Below, piece after piece: positions 27,358 to 36,071 of a stretch of DNA of 64,000 nt (position 1 is its first letter; every line of letters starts with the position of its first letter). A program made the translations under genes and the position numbers. Origin of the DNA: Saprospiraceae bacterium (lineage in GTDB: Bacteria > Bacteroidota > Bacteroidia > Chitinophagales > Saprospiraceae); assembly GCA_013001975.1 (NCBI GenBank), contig JABDKX010000140.1, forward strand, positions 39,602 to 103,601, given 5' to 3'. Under the pieces are notes generated by a model, which saw only the letters and a program-made list of their open reading frames with translations, did not search any database and was not told the DNA's origin.

Positions 27358-27776
27358 ACATTTAAAATCTGGTTTCTATCTAGAATTATATCCTTCAATT
27401 CTTTAAGTGCTTGATATTCTCTTGGCAGTACTTTTTTAAAGGCATCTTTAATTGTGAAGTAAGTTCCTTTTTCTATTCCAGGGACAATTGATTTTATTTT
27501 GGACTTTACTAATTTAACATCATGTTTGATTATGCCTCTAATTGATGGAATGTCATGCCAATCAGCTTCGATGGCAATATTTGAAACGTTTTTCCCTTGA
27601 TCATCAGTAGAACCTTCAAGTTCTATGTAATTTTGATTAGGTGCTTGATGCACATTTAAATCAGGCAATTGCCAAATGTCAGGGTCATTATCCATATCAT
27701 TTGGAATAAGTAAAATTTCGAGACCTTTTTGGTGACATCTGTAAACTATCAATCTTGCACTGTCTAATACACTCAT
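27354..27776 (-). CDS. Nudix-fold-like protein without a recognisable Nudix box
   Basis: 140 residues. The N-terminus (SARLIVYRCHQKGLEILLIP ... WQLP) looks like the first strands of a Nudix hydrolase. The catalytic Nudix box (G-x5-E-x7-REUxEExGU) is not visible where expected; an acidic segment stands there instead. It could be an inactive binding protein of that fold or an unrelated family. It overlaps the CDGSH gene by four bases at the 3' end. Confidence 0.6.
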   Translation of the reverse strand: MSVLDSARLIVYRCHQKGLEILLIPNDMDNDPDIWQLPDLNVHQAPNQNYIELEGSTDDQGKNVSNIAIEADWHDIPSIRGIIKHDVKLVKSKIKSIVPGIEKGTYFTIKDAFKKVLPREYQALKELKDIILDRNQILNV

Positions 27777-27858
27777 TAAATTAGAATATTTACTAAAAAG
27801 ACAGCAAAATAGTTAATTAGGTTTAGGAAACGGGCTTTTTTTTTAGAAAAAATGTTGA

Positions 27859-28347
27859 TCAAATTCTTTTTTTGGACTTTTTATCTTTTTCCTTTGACCG
27901 CAGATCTTGTTCAAACATTTTTTCGAGCTCAGAAAAGTCTAATCCTTGAAGCATTTTATTCAATGCATCTTCATCAATACCATCCATTAAGGATTCTAAC
28001 TTATTCATATCAAGGTCCTGGAATAGCATCATACCCTGTTTCATCATTTGATCGATTTCTTCGGAATCCATGCCTTCAGGAAATAAATCTGAGAACAATG
28101 TATTTAAATCACCATTCATCAACATGCTCATTTGACTGGTATCGAGCAATTGTTCTAATTGCAGCGCATCATTAGAAAATAGATTTGAAAAATCGATGCT
28201 GTCCATAACTTGTTCCAGTTGCCTCATAGCATCTTCCATCGCTTTATTGATATCATCAAATTGGTTATTGTTCTTTTGTTGGTTTTGAGCCACAAGAGAA
28301 AAACTTGTAAATAAAAGAATAGCAAATACTTTAAAATATTTTTTCAT
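27859..28347 (-). CDS. secreted acidic Asp/Met/Leu-rich helical protein, unknown
   Basis: 162 residues. A clear signal peptide (FKVFAILLFTSFSLVAQ) is followed by a low-complexity acidic sequence. It repeats short amphipathic units of the type D-x-x-x-L-x-x-L/M-x-x-x-D (DMNKLESLMDGIDEDALNKM, LDFSELEKMFEQ), and the tail is lysine-rich (KEKDKKSKKRI). It has no cysteine and no recognised domain. The pattern suggests a periplasmic helical protein or chaperone-like factor. It lies 23 bp downstream of another envelope gene on the same strand. Confidence 0.7.
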   Translation of the reverse strand: MKKYFKVFAILLFTSFSLVAQNQQKNNNQFDDINKAMEDAMRQLEQVMDSIDFSNLFSNDALQLEQLLDTSQMSMLMNGDLNTLFSDLFPEGMDSEEIDQMMKQGMMLFQDLDMNKLESLMDGIDEDALNKMLQGLDFSELEKMFEQDLRSKEKDKKSKKRI

Positions 28348-28370
28348 TTGAACTGGATTTAATTTAAAAA

Positions 28371-29045
28371 TTAGGCGGCATTCTTTTTAATAAAAAGGTA
28401 ATAAAGCGTCAATAGGATTATCTCATCTGCGTCAGCTTCATTAAAGTCATGGAATAAAGAAAATACTCGTGTTGATTCGCCAACTATATCTTCGTTTTTT
28501 ACATTGATATGGGCTACATCTTTATCATGCATCATTATTCTAGCATATTTCCTACTGGATTTATTATCAATAAAAGCAATTTTTTTATCCATAGGATCAA
28601 TTAACTGATTGTCTTCATCAATATGACCAAGAACGGATCCATCCATCATGACTTCAGTTTCATTTCCATTAAATGTTAAACGGTATTTGCTTTTTTTTGA
28701 TTGCGCTAATAAGATAACTTGATCATCATTATAACTTTCTTTGAGAGAAAATGCAATTAAAGGTTCTTGGTAAATAGTCGACAATACCCCTCGCGAATAT
28801 GCAGCATTTGTTTTTCTTGTTTTCTTTAGTACCGGCTGAGCCGCCAGCAGTTTAAACTCATCTTCTTCAAACGGTATCAAACCTTCTTTAAATTCCGAAA
28901 GTAACTTATTCAAATATCTTAAGTCACGCATCATTTGTCTGCGGAAAGATTTTGTTCCCAAAAAGAACGAAAGCATTTGAAGGAGTATGAATAATACAGC
29001 TCCGAAGAGTATTAAACTGAATAATATTGATTTTAAAAATCCCAA
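28371..29045 (-). CDS. single-pass membrane protein, unknown
   Basis: 224 residues beginning at TTG 29045. An N-terminal membrane helix (ILFSLILFGAVLFILLQML) is followed by a basic stretch. A beta-rich domain follows (PLIAFSLKESYNDDQVILLA, YRLTFNGNETEVMMDGSVLG), resembling the tubby/LURP-like fold in rhythm, though this is only an impression. The C-terminal segment (ADEIILLTLYYLFIKK) is helical. No named family is recognised. It lies between rpoD and the secreted acidic protein, all on the minus strand, after the rpoD terminator. Confidence 0.65.
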   Translation of the reverse strand: MGFLKSILFSLILFGAVLFILLQMLSFFLGTKSFRRQMMRDLRYLNKLLSEFKEGLIPFEEDEFKLLAAQPVLKKTRKTNAAYSRGVLSTIYQEPLIAFSLKESYNDDQVILLAQSKKSKYRLTFNGNETEVMMDGSVLGHIDEDNQLIDPMDKKIAFIDNKSSRKYARIMMHDKDVAHINVKNEDIVGESTRVFSLFHDFNEADADEIILLTLYYLFIKKNAA

Positions 29046-29120
29046 ATTTTATCTTTTCAAATTAAGTAAAAAATTCAATGTATTTAGATAGTTTGAGAAC
29101 AGCATTTTTAAGCATAATCC

Positions 29121-29154
29121 AAAAAAAGGCCTAAAGGAAATAATCCTTTAAGCC
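29121..29154 (-). terminator. terminator downstream of rpoD
   Basis: A stem GGC-TAAAGGA / TCCTTTA-GCC (29128-29138 and 29144-29154, one mismatch) with a five-base loop. On the minus strand it is followed by seven T's. It lies 46 bp past the rpoD stop. Confidence 0.8.
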
Positions 29155-29199
29155 ATATTAGAAATAAATCTTTATAATCGTCTATTTTATATACTAATT

Positions 29200-30066
29200 C
29201 TAACCTAAATAAGATTTAAGTGCGTTTTTATTGACAGATTTTCTCAATCTTCTTAAAGCACGCTCTTTTATTTGTCTTACTCTTTCTCGTGTTAGACCGT
29301 ATAATTCACCAATTTCTTCTAGAGTTAAGGACTTATGTCCATTCAAACCATAGTAGGCAGAAAGTACTTCGATTTCTCTAGAAGATAATAGAGACAAACC
29401 AAATTTTACTTCTTCTCTTAAAGACTCTTCCATCAATCCTAAATCAGGGGATATTTGATCTGCTGCTGAAAATAAATCCAACATTGTAGCTTCTCCTTCT
29501 TCTCCTCCTACTGGTGCATCCATAGATAAATGTCTTCCGCCACCTTGAAGTACATTTCTGATATCAGAAATTTTCATTTCTAATAATTCAGCAAGTTCTT
29601 CGTGGGTTGGATTCCGTTCAAATTCTTGTACAAATGAAACGAAAGCTTCGTTTACTTTAGAATATGAACTTACTTTATTTAGAGGCAATCTCACCATTCT
29701 TGCGTTTTCAACAATGGCTTGAAGGATTGATTGTCTGATCCACCAAACTGCATAAGAAATAAATTTGAATCCTCTTGTTTCATCAAATCTTTTGGCAGCT
29801 TTCATCAGCCCCATATTTCCTTCATTGATCAGGTCACTTAATGCTAAGCCTTGGTTTTGATATTGTTTAGAAACTGATACAACGAATCTCAAATTGGCTT
29901 GAGTTAATCTCTCAAGTGCCCATTTGTCTCCCTCTCGTATTCTCCTCGCCATTTCAGCCTCTTCCTCGGGTGCTAACATCTCGATTTTAGAAATATCATT
30001 AAGATATTTATCGAGTGCCAAACTCTCTCTGCTCGTAATTTTATTCGTGATCTTTAACTGTCTCAT
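29200..30066 (-). CDS. rpoD: primary RNA polymerase sigma factor (sigma-70 family)
   Basis: 288 residues, the short primary sigma factor typical of Bacteroidota, without region 1.1. Region 1.2 (LDKYLNDISKIEMLAPEEE) is followed by region 2 (NLRFVVSVSKQYQNQGL, DLINEGNMGLMKAAKRFD, KFISYAVWWIRQSI). Region 3 follows, then region 4 with the helix-turn-helix LTLEEIGELYGLTRERVRQI. It directs RNA polymerase to housekeeping promoters; the TTTG / TAnnTTTG elements in this window are presumably its targets. It is downstream of pnp and rpsO, a common order in this phylum. Confidence 0.95.
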   Translation of the reverse strand: MRQLKITNKITSRESLALDKYLNDISKIEMLAPEEEAEMARRIREGDKWALERLTQANLRFVVSVSKQYQNQGLALSDLINEGNMGLMKAAKRFDETRGFKFISYAVWWIRQSILQAIVENARMVRLPLNKVSSYSKVNEAFVSFVQEFERNPTHEELAELLEMKISDIRNVLQGGGRHLSMDAPVGGEEGEATMLDLFSAADQISPDLGLMEESLREEVKFGLSLLSSREIEVLSAYYGLNGHKSLTLEEIGELYGLTRERVRQIKERALRRLRKSVNKNALKSYLG

Positions 30067-30240
30067 CTCCTATTTATGTAACTTTTTTTGTACTAAGTAT
30101 TGACTTTCTAATGATTTTTTACTAAACCTGTAACATTACTTACAAGTATTGCACCAATTTAGTTCACAGAATGGTAAAATTTTTGCCAAATACATTATAA
30201 AATTCTGTATTGGAAATTCTAGGAAGGTAGGAACAAAATT

Positions 30241-30298
30241 AAAAAAGGAAATTAGTATAAAATAATTTTGATCAAATTAATTCAACTAATTTCCTTTT
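30241..30298 (-). terminator. long-stem terminator after pnp
   Basis: AAAAGGAAATTAGT (30243-30256) pairs perfectly with ACTAATTTCCTTTT (30285-30298). The 28-base loop itself contains a small AATTTTGATCAAATT palindrome. T-rich sequence follows on the minus strand, 31 bp beyond the pnp stop. Confidence 0.75.
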
Positions 30299-30328
30299 AT
30301 TACAAAAATCGGATGATTTTAGGCGATT

Positions 30329-32479
30329 TTAGCTTTCTTGTGGCTTATTATCTCTTGGATTAGGCAATAAAACTCTGCGAGATAATTTATATTTTCCAGA
30401 TTTCGGATCAATTCCAATCAATTTAACTTTTACAGGATCTCCGACTTTAAATACTTCACTTACATCATTTATTCTTGAATGAGATATTTCCGATACGTGA
30501 AGCAAACCACTCTTGCCTTTAAAATCAACAAAAACACCATATGTTTGAACTGAAGCAACAACAGCATCAAAAACATCTCCGACACTTGGTTCAAATGCAA
30601 TTTCTAAGACCGCATCTTTTGCCATTTTTAAAGAATCAGCATCATTAGATGAGATAGAAACAACACCTTTGTCATCAACTTCTTCAATATTGATAACAGC
30701 ACCAGATCTCGCTTGAATATCTTGAATAACTTTTCCTCCTGGTCCGATTACAGCACCAATAAAGCTTTTATCAATAACGATTTCTTCGATTCTAGGCGCA
30801 TGTGGTTTCAAGTCTTCATTCGGAGTCGATAAAGACTTAGCCATTTCATTTAAAATATGAATTCTACCATCTTTAGCTTGGATTAGTGCTTTTTCCATAG
30901 TTGAATATGGCAGTCCATCAATCTTAATGTCCATTTGACAAGCAGTAATTCCATTTTCAGTTCCTGTCACTTTAAAATCCATATCGCCTAATGCATCTTC
31001 ATCTCCTAAGATGTCAGAAAGAATGGCAATTTTGTCTCCTTCAGCGATCATACCCATTGCAATTCCTGAAACAGGAGATTTGATTGGAATACCGCCATCC
31101 ATTAATGCTAATGAACCAGCACAAACAGTTGCCATTGAAGAAGAACCGTTTGATTCTAATATATCAGAAACCAATCTGATTGTATACGGCACATCATCTG
31201 GTAAAACTTGCTGTAGTGCTCTAGAAGCTAAATTAGCGTGTCCAACTTCTCTTCTTCCAGGTCCTCTCATTGGTTTAATTTCACCAACAGATAGTGCAGG
31301 GAAGTTATAATGAAGAATAAATTTAGAGTAGTAATTTTCCAAAGCGGTATCAATCATTTGCTTATCCAACTTTGTACCTAAAGTCAAAGATGTCAATGCT
31401 TGCGTTTCGCCTCTGTTAAATATAGCTGAACCGTGAGCTGAAGGTAAGTAATCAACTTCAGTCCAGATGGGTCTAACTTGATCAAACTTTCGACCATCAA
31501 GTCGTGTATCTTCATCAAGGACCATTTGTCTGATTGTTGCCTTTTGAATTTTTCCTAAGTACTTAGCAGCAAGTTCTCCAAATTCTTCAAAATACTCTTC
31601 ACCTTTTTCTTCTTTCAATTTATCTTCCAGCCCTTGAGCAACTTCAGAAAACTGTTCTTTTCTTTGTTCTTTATTCAAGGCTCCTCTAGCGACAGTAAGT
31701 ATAGGATCAACTGAATATGCTTTTACATAATTATAAAGCTCTTCATTTATTTCTTCAACTTCGATTTCTCTTTTTACTAAAGCTTTATCGCCAACTAATT
31801 TAGCCAGATCTAATTGAGCTTGACATTGAACCTTGATTGCTTCGTGTCCTGCTTTTATGGCGTCAATTAATTCTTCTTCTTGACATTCTTTAGCTTCTCC
31901 TTCTACCATCATCACATTTTCTAATGTGGCTGCAACGATGATTTCTAGGCTTGCATTTTCTAGTTGTGATTTTGCTGGATTGATAACATATTCGCCATCA
32001 ATTTTTGCAACGCGCACTTCAGAGATAGGACCAGCCCAAGGAATATTAGATACAGACAAAGCGGTAGATGCAGCTAAAGCTGTATATGCATCAGGTAATC
32101 TGTCCAATTCTCCTGAGATTAAATTAATGATAACTTGAGTATCATTCATATATCCATCTGGAAACAATGGCCTGATAGCTCTATCAACCAGTCTTGATGT
32201 TAATATTTCATAATCCGAAAGTCGCGCTTCTCTTTTAAAGAAGTTTCCTGGTATACGTCCAACGGAAGCAAATTTTTCTTGATAATCAACTGAAAGTGGA
32301 AAAAATGGCTGTCCTTCTCTCGCTTTTTTAGCAGAGACAACTGAACAGAATAACATTGTTTTTCCGATTTTTACAACACATGATCCATGTGCTTGAGTTG
32401 CTAATTTACCTGTTTCTAGAGTGACTGTTTCGCCATTAGGTAAATCAAAAGAGGTAGTAGTAGGTGTTTGTAAACCCAT
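30329..32479 (-). CDS. pnp: polyribonucleotide nucleotidyltransferase (PNPase)
   Basis: 716 residues, full length. Two RNase PH domains are separated by the all-helical linker. The second contains the active-site stretch around MRGPGRREVGHANLASRAL. A KH domain (about 555-615, IDKSFIGAVIGPGGKVIQDI) and an S1 domain (about 625-695, GDVFDAVVASVQTYGVFVDF) follow. It degrades RNA 3' to 5' using phosphate and is part of mRNA turnover. It lies between rpsO and rpoD on the same strand. The rpsO terminator precedes it, so pnp probably has its own promoter or is read by partial read-through. Confidence 0.97.
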   Translation of the reverse strand: MGLQTPTTTSFDLPNGETVTLETGKLATQAHGSCVVKIGKTMLFCSVVSAKKAREGQPFFPLSVDYQEKFASVGRIPGNFFKREARLSDYEILTSRLVDRAIRPLFPDGYMNDTQVIINLISGELDRLPDAYTALAASTALSVSNIPWAGPISEVRVAKIDGEYVINPAKSQLENASLEIIVAATLENVMMVEGEAKECQEEELIDAIKAGHEAIKVQCQAQLDLAKLVGDKALVKREIEVEEINEELYNYVKAYSVDPILTVARGALNKEQRKEQFSEVAQGLEDKLKEEKGEEYFEEFGELAAKYLGKIQKATIRQMVLDEDTRLDGRKFDQVRPIWTEVDYLPSAHGSAIFNRGETQALTSLTLGTKLDKQMIDTALENYYSKFILHYNFPALSVGEIKPMRGPGRREVGHANLASRALQQVLPDDVPYTIRLVSDILESNGSSSMATVCAGSLALMDGGIPIKSPVSGIAMGMIAEGDKIAILSDILGDEDALGDMDFKVTGTENGITACQMDIKIDGLPYSTMEKALIQAKDGRIHILNEMAKSLSTPNEDLKPHAPRIEEIVIDKSFIGAVIGPGGKVIQDIQARSGAVINIEEVDDKGVVSISSNDADSLKMAKDAVLEIAFEPSVGDVFDAVVASVQTYGVFVDFKGKSGLLHVSEISHSRINDVSEVFKVGDPVKVKLIGIDPKSGKYKLSRRVLLPNPRDNKPQES

Positions 32480-32586
32480 AAGTCTTTGTAATTTATATTC
32501 AATATCTATGTGGACATAGTAACCTTTGTCACTAATACATCTAATAAACAGTAATTTTGGGATTCACTATTTAATTCGCCACAAAT

Positions 32587-32614
32587 AAAAAAAGGGTACA
32601 CTTATCGTACCCTT
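32587..32614 (-). terminator. rho-independent terminator after rpsO
   Basis: An eight-base perfect stem AAGGGTAC / GTACCCTT (32592-32599 and 32607-32614) with a seven-base loop. On the minus strand a run of seven T's follows. It is 11 bp beyond the rpsO stop and would limit read-through into pnp. Confidence 0.88.
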
Positions 32615-32625
32615 GTATAATTTTT

Positions 32626-32931
32626 CTAATAATTTCCTGAACTTGTAGCAACCGAAGATTTTCTAATATCTAATTTTTCGATAATTGCTCTGTACCTTGT
32701 GATATCTTTCTTATAAAGATATGTTAGTAAACGTTTTCTTTTACCAACTAATGTTAACAAAGCTCTTCGTGAAGAATGATCTTTCTTATTGTCTTTGAGG
32801 TGATCGGTCAAACCAGCAATTCTAAATGTGAATAATGCGATTTGAGCTTCAATTGATCCTGAATTTTTAGCGTCGCCACCGTGCTCTGCAAAAATTTCTT
32901 CTTTCTTTTCTTTACTTAAGTATAATGCCAT
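32626..32931 (-). CDS. rpsO: 30S ribosomal protein S15
   Basis: 101 residues. The S15 pattern runs from SKEKKEEIFAEHGGDAKNSG through SIEAQIALFTFRIAGLTDHL, KKDHSSRRALLTLVGKRKRL and LTYLYKKDITRYRAIIEKL. A short extra C-terminal tail (SSVATSSGNY) makes it about ten residues longer than E. coli S15. It binds the central domain of 16S rRNA early in small-subunit assembly. A TATCTTTG promoter element lies 52 bp upstream. Confidence 0.97.
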   Translation of the reverse strand: MALYLSKEKKEEIFAEHGGDAKNSGSIEAQIALFTFRIAGLTDHLKDNKKDHSSRRALLTLVGKRKRLLTYLYKKDITRYRAIIEKLDIRKSSVATSSGNY

Positions 32932-32982
32932 TATTTAATATTTTAACCAAAAAGGATTACGAAAATCGTGATTTAGCAGGCG

Positions 32983-32990
32983 CAAAGATA
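32983..32990 (-). promoter_or_regulatory. -7 promoter element for rpsO
   Basis: On the minus strand the sequence reads TATCTTTG, an exact TAnnTTTG match, 52 bp before the rpsO ATG. No TTTG is visible at the -33 position. Confidence 0.5.
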
Positions 32991-33115
32991 ATATTTATTA
33001 AATAATAAATCAGGAAAAATTTCGAATCTGCATTTATTCGTTAAAACATTAATAAAATAGGACTTTTTAAGTGCATTTTTGAGGTTAACCTCCTCGATTT
33101 AAGGCTAAATTAACC

Positions 33116-35797
33116 TTAGAAACGTCCAATTAACCCATCGACATTATTTTGTCCATAGTTGTATTTCAAGAAGCTCAATGCGCTTGATCTGACGCCTATT
33201 GAGAATGAATAGGTATCGATGCTTGGAGACCAAGAAAAATTCATATCCCAACAGTGCAGTGATCTTGTAAACGTAACTCTTGCATAAGTTGGACCATTTT
33301 GGACAAAATCGTACCCAAAATTGCCTACGCTGATCTTCCATTTATCTGTCAATGGTATCGTTCCAGAAATTCCCAGGGAGTGGGTTTGAAGCTTTGCATT
33401 AACGATATTATTATTACCTGTGAAAGTGTAAACGATATTATGATCAATGGTAATATTATCAAGGATAGATTCAAAAGTAATGAGTTCAGTTCCAACTCTT
33501 TTCTGCGGATCATTAGCATTTGTAAAAGGCGAATCGTTATTGCTTTCAAGTTTTGTTTCTAATTGGCTTTCATCAAATGGTCCAAACGCCTTACTTTCCT
33601 GCGTTTTATCTTTAGATTTTCCACCAAATATAGCCTCTCTTATTTTTTTAACAGTAAGTCTATTTGACAGTCGTATTTGGCCAGATTCCAAACGAGCTAT
33701 CTTTTTATTTTCTTTCCAAAGCAACTTGTTTACTGATGAATTTCCATCTTCCATATAAGGATCAAATGACCATCGTGTAGTTAAAGTTGTGGCCCCTTTA
33801 AATAATCGTGTAGTACTGTTAATGTTTATCCTGCTCCATTTTAAAGAGTCCGCAGCAAAATTATAATTTCCTGACACGTTCAAATTATCAAACAATCTAA
33901 CTTTTTTTTCTGTAGAATCTTTCTTGGACCATAACTTAAGTTCAAGTACACTATTGAATGCGTATGTCAATTGGGATTGTAAATCTGAAAACGAAGGAGA
34001 GTTGAATGGACCTTGATCAAATCGTGTGTAGATTTCTGGAGCCCTTTCTAAATCTGTATAGTAAATAGTATCTCTATAAATATCTCTGGTGTTAGGTGCA
34101 TACCTAAAACCTATACTTGGTTTTAAAGTATGACGAATTCCTCGAATTTTTCCTTTTTTAAATGTAGCTGTCGCGAAAAGTTGTGTGTTTAAACCAACGC
34201 TTGCCCCATATGTTCTGAATGATTCAAATCCAGCATTTGTATTGGTAATCAATGTGTCTTTGAATGAGTCTACTGTAGGAATCTGAATGATATCACGATC
34301 TATCGTATTCAAGACCCAAGTTTCGTCATAATTTGCATTAACAACAAAATTAAAGTGTTTGAAAACTCTTGAAGAAAAACCGGTAGACACCTGTTGATTC
34401 AGACCTGTTTTGATGTCATCATACATTTCTTGTGAAAACATTGTGCTGTCTGTTGTTTGAACAAAACTTTTCATTTTAGCATCATAATCGAAAGCGATTT
34501 TTTCATACCATGCTTCCTCATTTCCCCCTCGATTTTTTCTTTCAAAAGGATATATTGTATTCATATTTAACTGAACATCAGGAAGCGTAATATTGACAAC
34601 ACCAGAGTTTGTATTTTGGTTATGACTCAGGCCCAATTTAAATGAAAATGGAGACCTAGGCATACTGTGACGATAGAAGAAGTTTGAAGTATAAGTACTT
34701 GTTAAAACGGAAGAAACATCATTGTTTATCCTCCTTTGGTTATCATTCGCTATGATATTAATCGAACCACCCACATTTATAAATGGATGAGCTTTGCTGT
34801 CTTGTGAATGATTAAATCTGATAGCGTATCCTTTAGCGGATATGGGATCTGGTGAATCAGTTACTTCAGTTATCCTATTATTATATGAGATATCCAATCT
34901 GCCTGAATACTTATACTTTTTATTGTAGGTGGTATTCAAATAAAGTCCGAAAGATCCCCTTGTATAATAATCTGCCGTTAGTTTCATATGCACATAATCA
35001 TTAATTGGGAAATACCAACCAAAACCTTGCAAACCAAATCCTAACTGGCGAGAATTGAATTCATAATTCTGAGGAAAAATAAAACCCGAACTTGTTCCTT
35101 CAACTAAAGGATATACACCGAACGGTATCCAAATAGGTGTTGGTACACCGCCAAGTTCTAAATTTGATGGTCCAAAAACAGCAACTTTTTCAGAGACAAC
35201 TTTTAGTTTTTTAGCTCTAAATCCAAAATGGGGATGATCGTGATCACAAGTCGTGATTATTGAATTGGCATTATAAATAACATCGTTACCAAATAAAGAA
35301 TCATTTTTAGCACTTACAAATTTTGTTCTTTCGCCATGGATTTGAAACTCTCCTTCTTGAGTGATGGCATTTTCTACATATCCTTTTTCTGTTTCAAAGT
35401 TATATTTAAGTGTATTGTATTTATAAATTTTATCGCCGTCTTTAAATGTTGGTTTAATAGAGTTCTTTTTCACTTTAGAAATGCGCGCTTCTGCGATATT
35501 GGTCTCCATTTGTAAAATAATATAATCAGCTTTCAGTTCTTTATTTTCATAGGTTACAAATGCATCACCGTAGAGGTGCATTTCTTTCATTTTATTATCA
35601 TATCTGTTAGAATCTATTGACCCATAAATAATTTCTGAATCGAACCCATTTTTTGCTACTTCATATTTTTTAGGTTGAGTAGGTTTAATTGTATCTCTTA
35701 TAATAGGCTGATCCAATGTGTCACTCACTGTATTAATAGACTGGCTATTTAAATTTATAAAAGCAAAAACTAGAAGGAATGATATGAATACTCGAAT
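33116..35797 (-). CDS. lptD: LptD-like LPS assembly outer-membrane protein
   Basis: Roughly 870-893 residues. An N-terminal OstA/LptA-like periplasmic region (IDSNRYDNKMKEMHLYGDAF, YENKELKADYIILQM) is followed by a large beta-barrel. The barrel contains the LptD-type segment ELGGVPTPIWIPFGVYPLVE and many aromatic strands ending at the C-terminus. It would insert lipopolysaccharide into the outer leaflet. The first standard start codon in frame is GTG at 35728, which leaves no signal peptide. Upstream in the same frame is an excellent signal peptide (RVFISFLLVFAFINLNSQS) with no ATG, GTG, TTG or CTG. The frame is closed by TAA at 35807-35809, so ATT at 35797 (or ATC at 35803) is the probable start. 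It diverges from the MCE/MlaD gene. Confidence 0.85.
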   Translation of the reverse strand: MRVFISFLLVFAFINLNSQSINTVSDTLDQPIIRDTIKPTQPKKYEVAKNGFDSEIIYGSIDSNRYDNKMKEMHLYGDAFVTYENKELKADYIILQMETNIAEARISKVKKNSIKPTFKDGDKIYKYNTLKYNFETEKGYVENAITQEGEFQIHGERTKFVSAKNDSLFGNDVIYNANSIITTCDHDHPHFGFRAKKLKVVSEKVAVFGPSNLELGGVPTPIWIPFGVYPLVEGTSSGFIFPQNYEFNSRQLGFGLQGFGWYFPINDYVHMKLTADYYTRGSFGLYLNTTYNKKYKYSGRLDISYNNRITEVTDSPDPISAKGYAIRFNHSQDSKAHPFINVGGSINIIANDNQRRINNDVSSVLTSTYTSNFFYRHSMPRSPFSFKLGLSHNQNTNSGVVNITLPDVQLNMNTIYPFERKNRGGNEEAWYEKIAFDYDAKMKSFVQTTDSTMFSQEMYDDIKTGLNQQVSTGFSSRVFKHFNFVVNANYDETWVLNTIDRDIIQIPTVDSFKDTLITNTNAGFESFRTYGASVGLNTQLFATATFKKGKIRGIRHTLKPSIGFRYAPNTRDIYRDTIYYTDLERAPEIYTRFDQGPFNSPSFSDLQSQLTYAFNSVLELKLWSKKDSTEKKVRLFDNLNVSGNYNFAADSLKWSRININSTTRLFKGATTLTTRWSFDPYMEDGNSSVNKLLWKENKKIARLESGQIRLSNRLTVKKIREAIFGGKSKDKTQESKAFGPFDESQLETKLESNNDSPFTNANDPQKRVGTELITFESILDNITIDHNIVYTFTGNNNIVNAKLQTHSLGISGTIPLTDKWKISVGNFGYDFVQNGPTYARVTFTRSLHCWDMNFSWSPSIDTYSFSIGVRSSALSFLKYNYGQNNVDGLIGRF

Positions 35798-36071
35798 GCA
35801 GATAGCTTAGTTGTTAGTTATGCCTCGAAAATACGAGAGATAATATAATTACGCGCAAGGTGGTTTCTAAAATTCTATTATAAACTTAGAGTTAAGTGAA
35901 ATCAAGTCAAAGAGAAACATCAGTTTTAACGAAAGAAAAACAGTCAAATTTCAGGCATTTAAGAATTTAAGAACATATTAAGGACTAAAATGTGGATTTT
36001 TGATCTTATGAAACAAATTTCGTATTCCTTAAGTTAAAGAAGTAAAGTAATAATTCTAGTTTTACACTCCT

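Noticed and set aside
27852..28175. A 107-codon open frame antisense to the secreted acidic protein
   Set aside because: The minus-strand frame has a clear signal peptide and starts and ends cleanly between neighbours; the plus-strand frame is its shadow.
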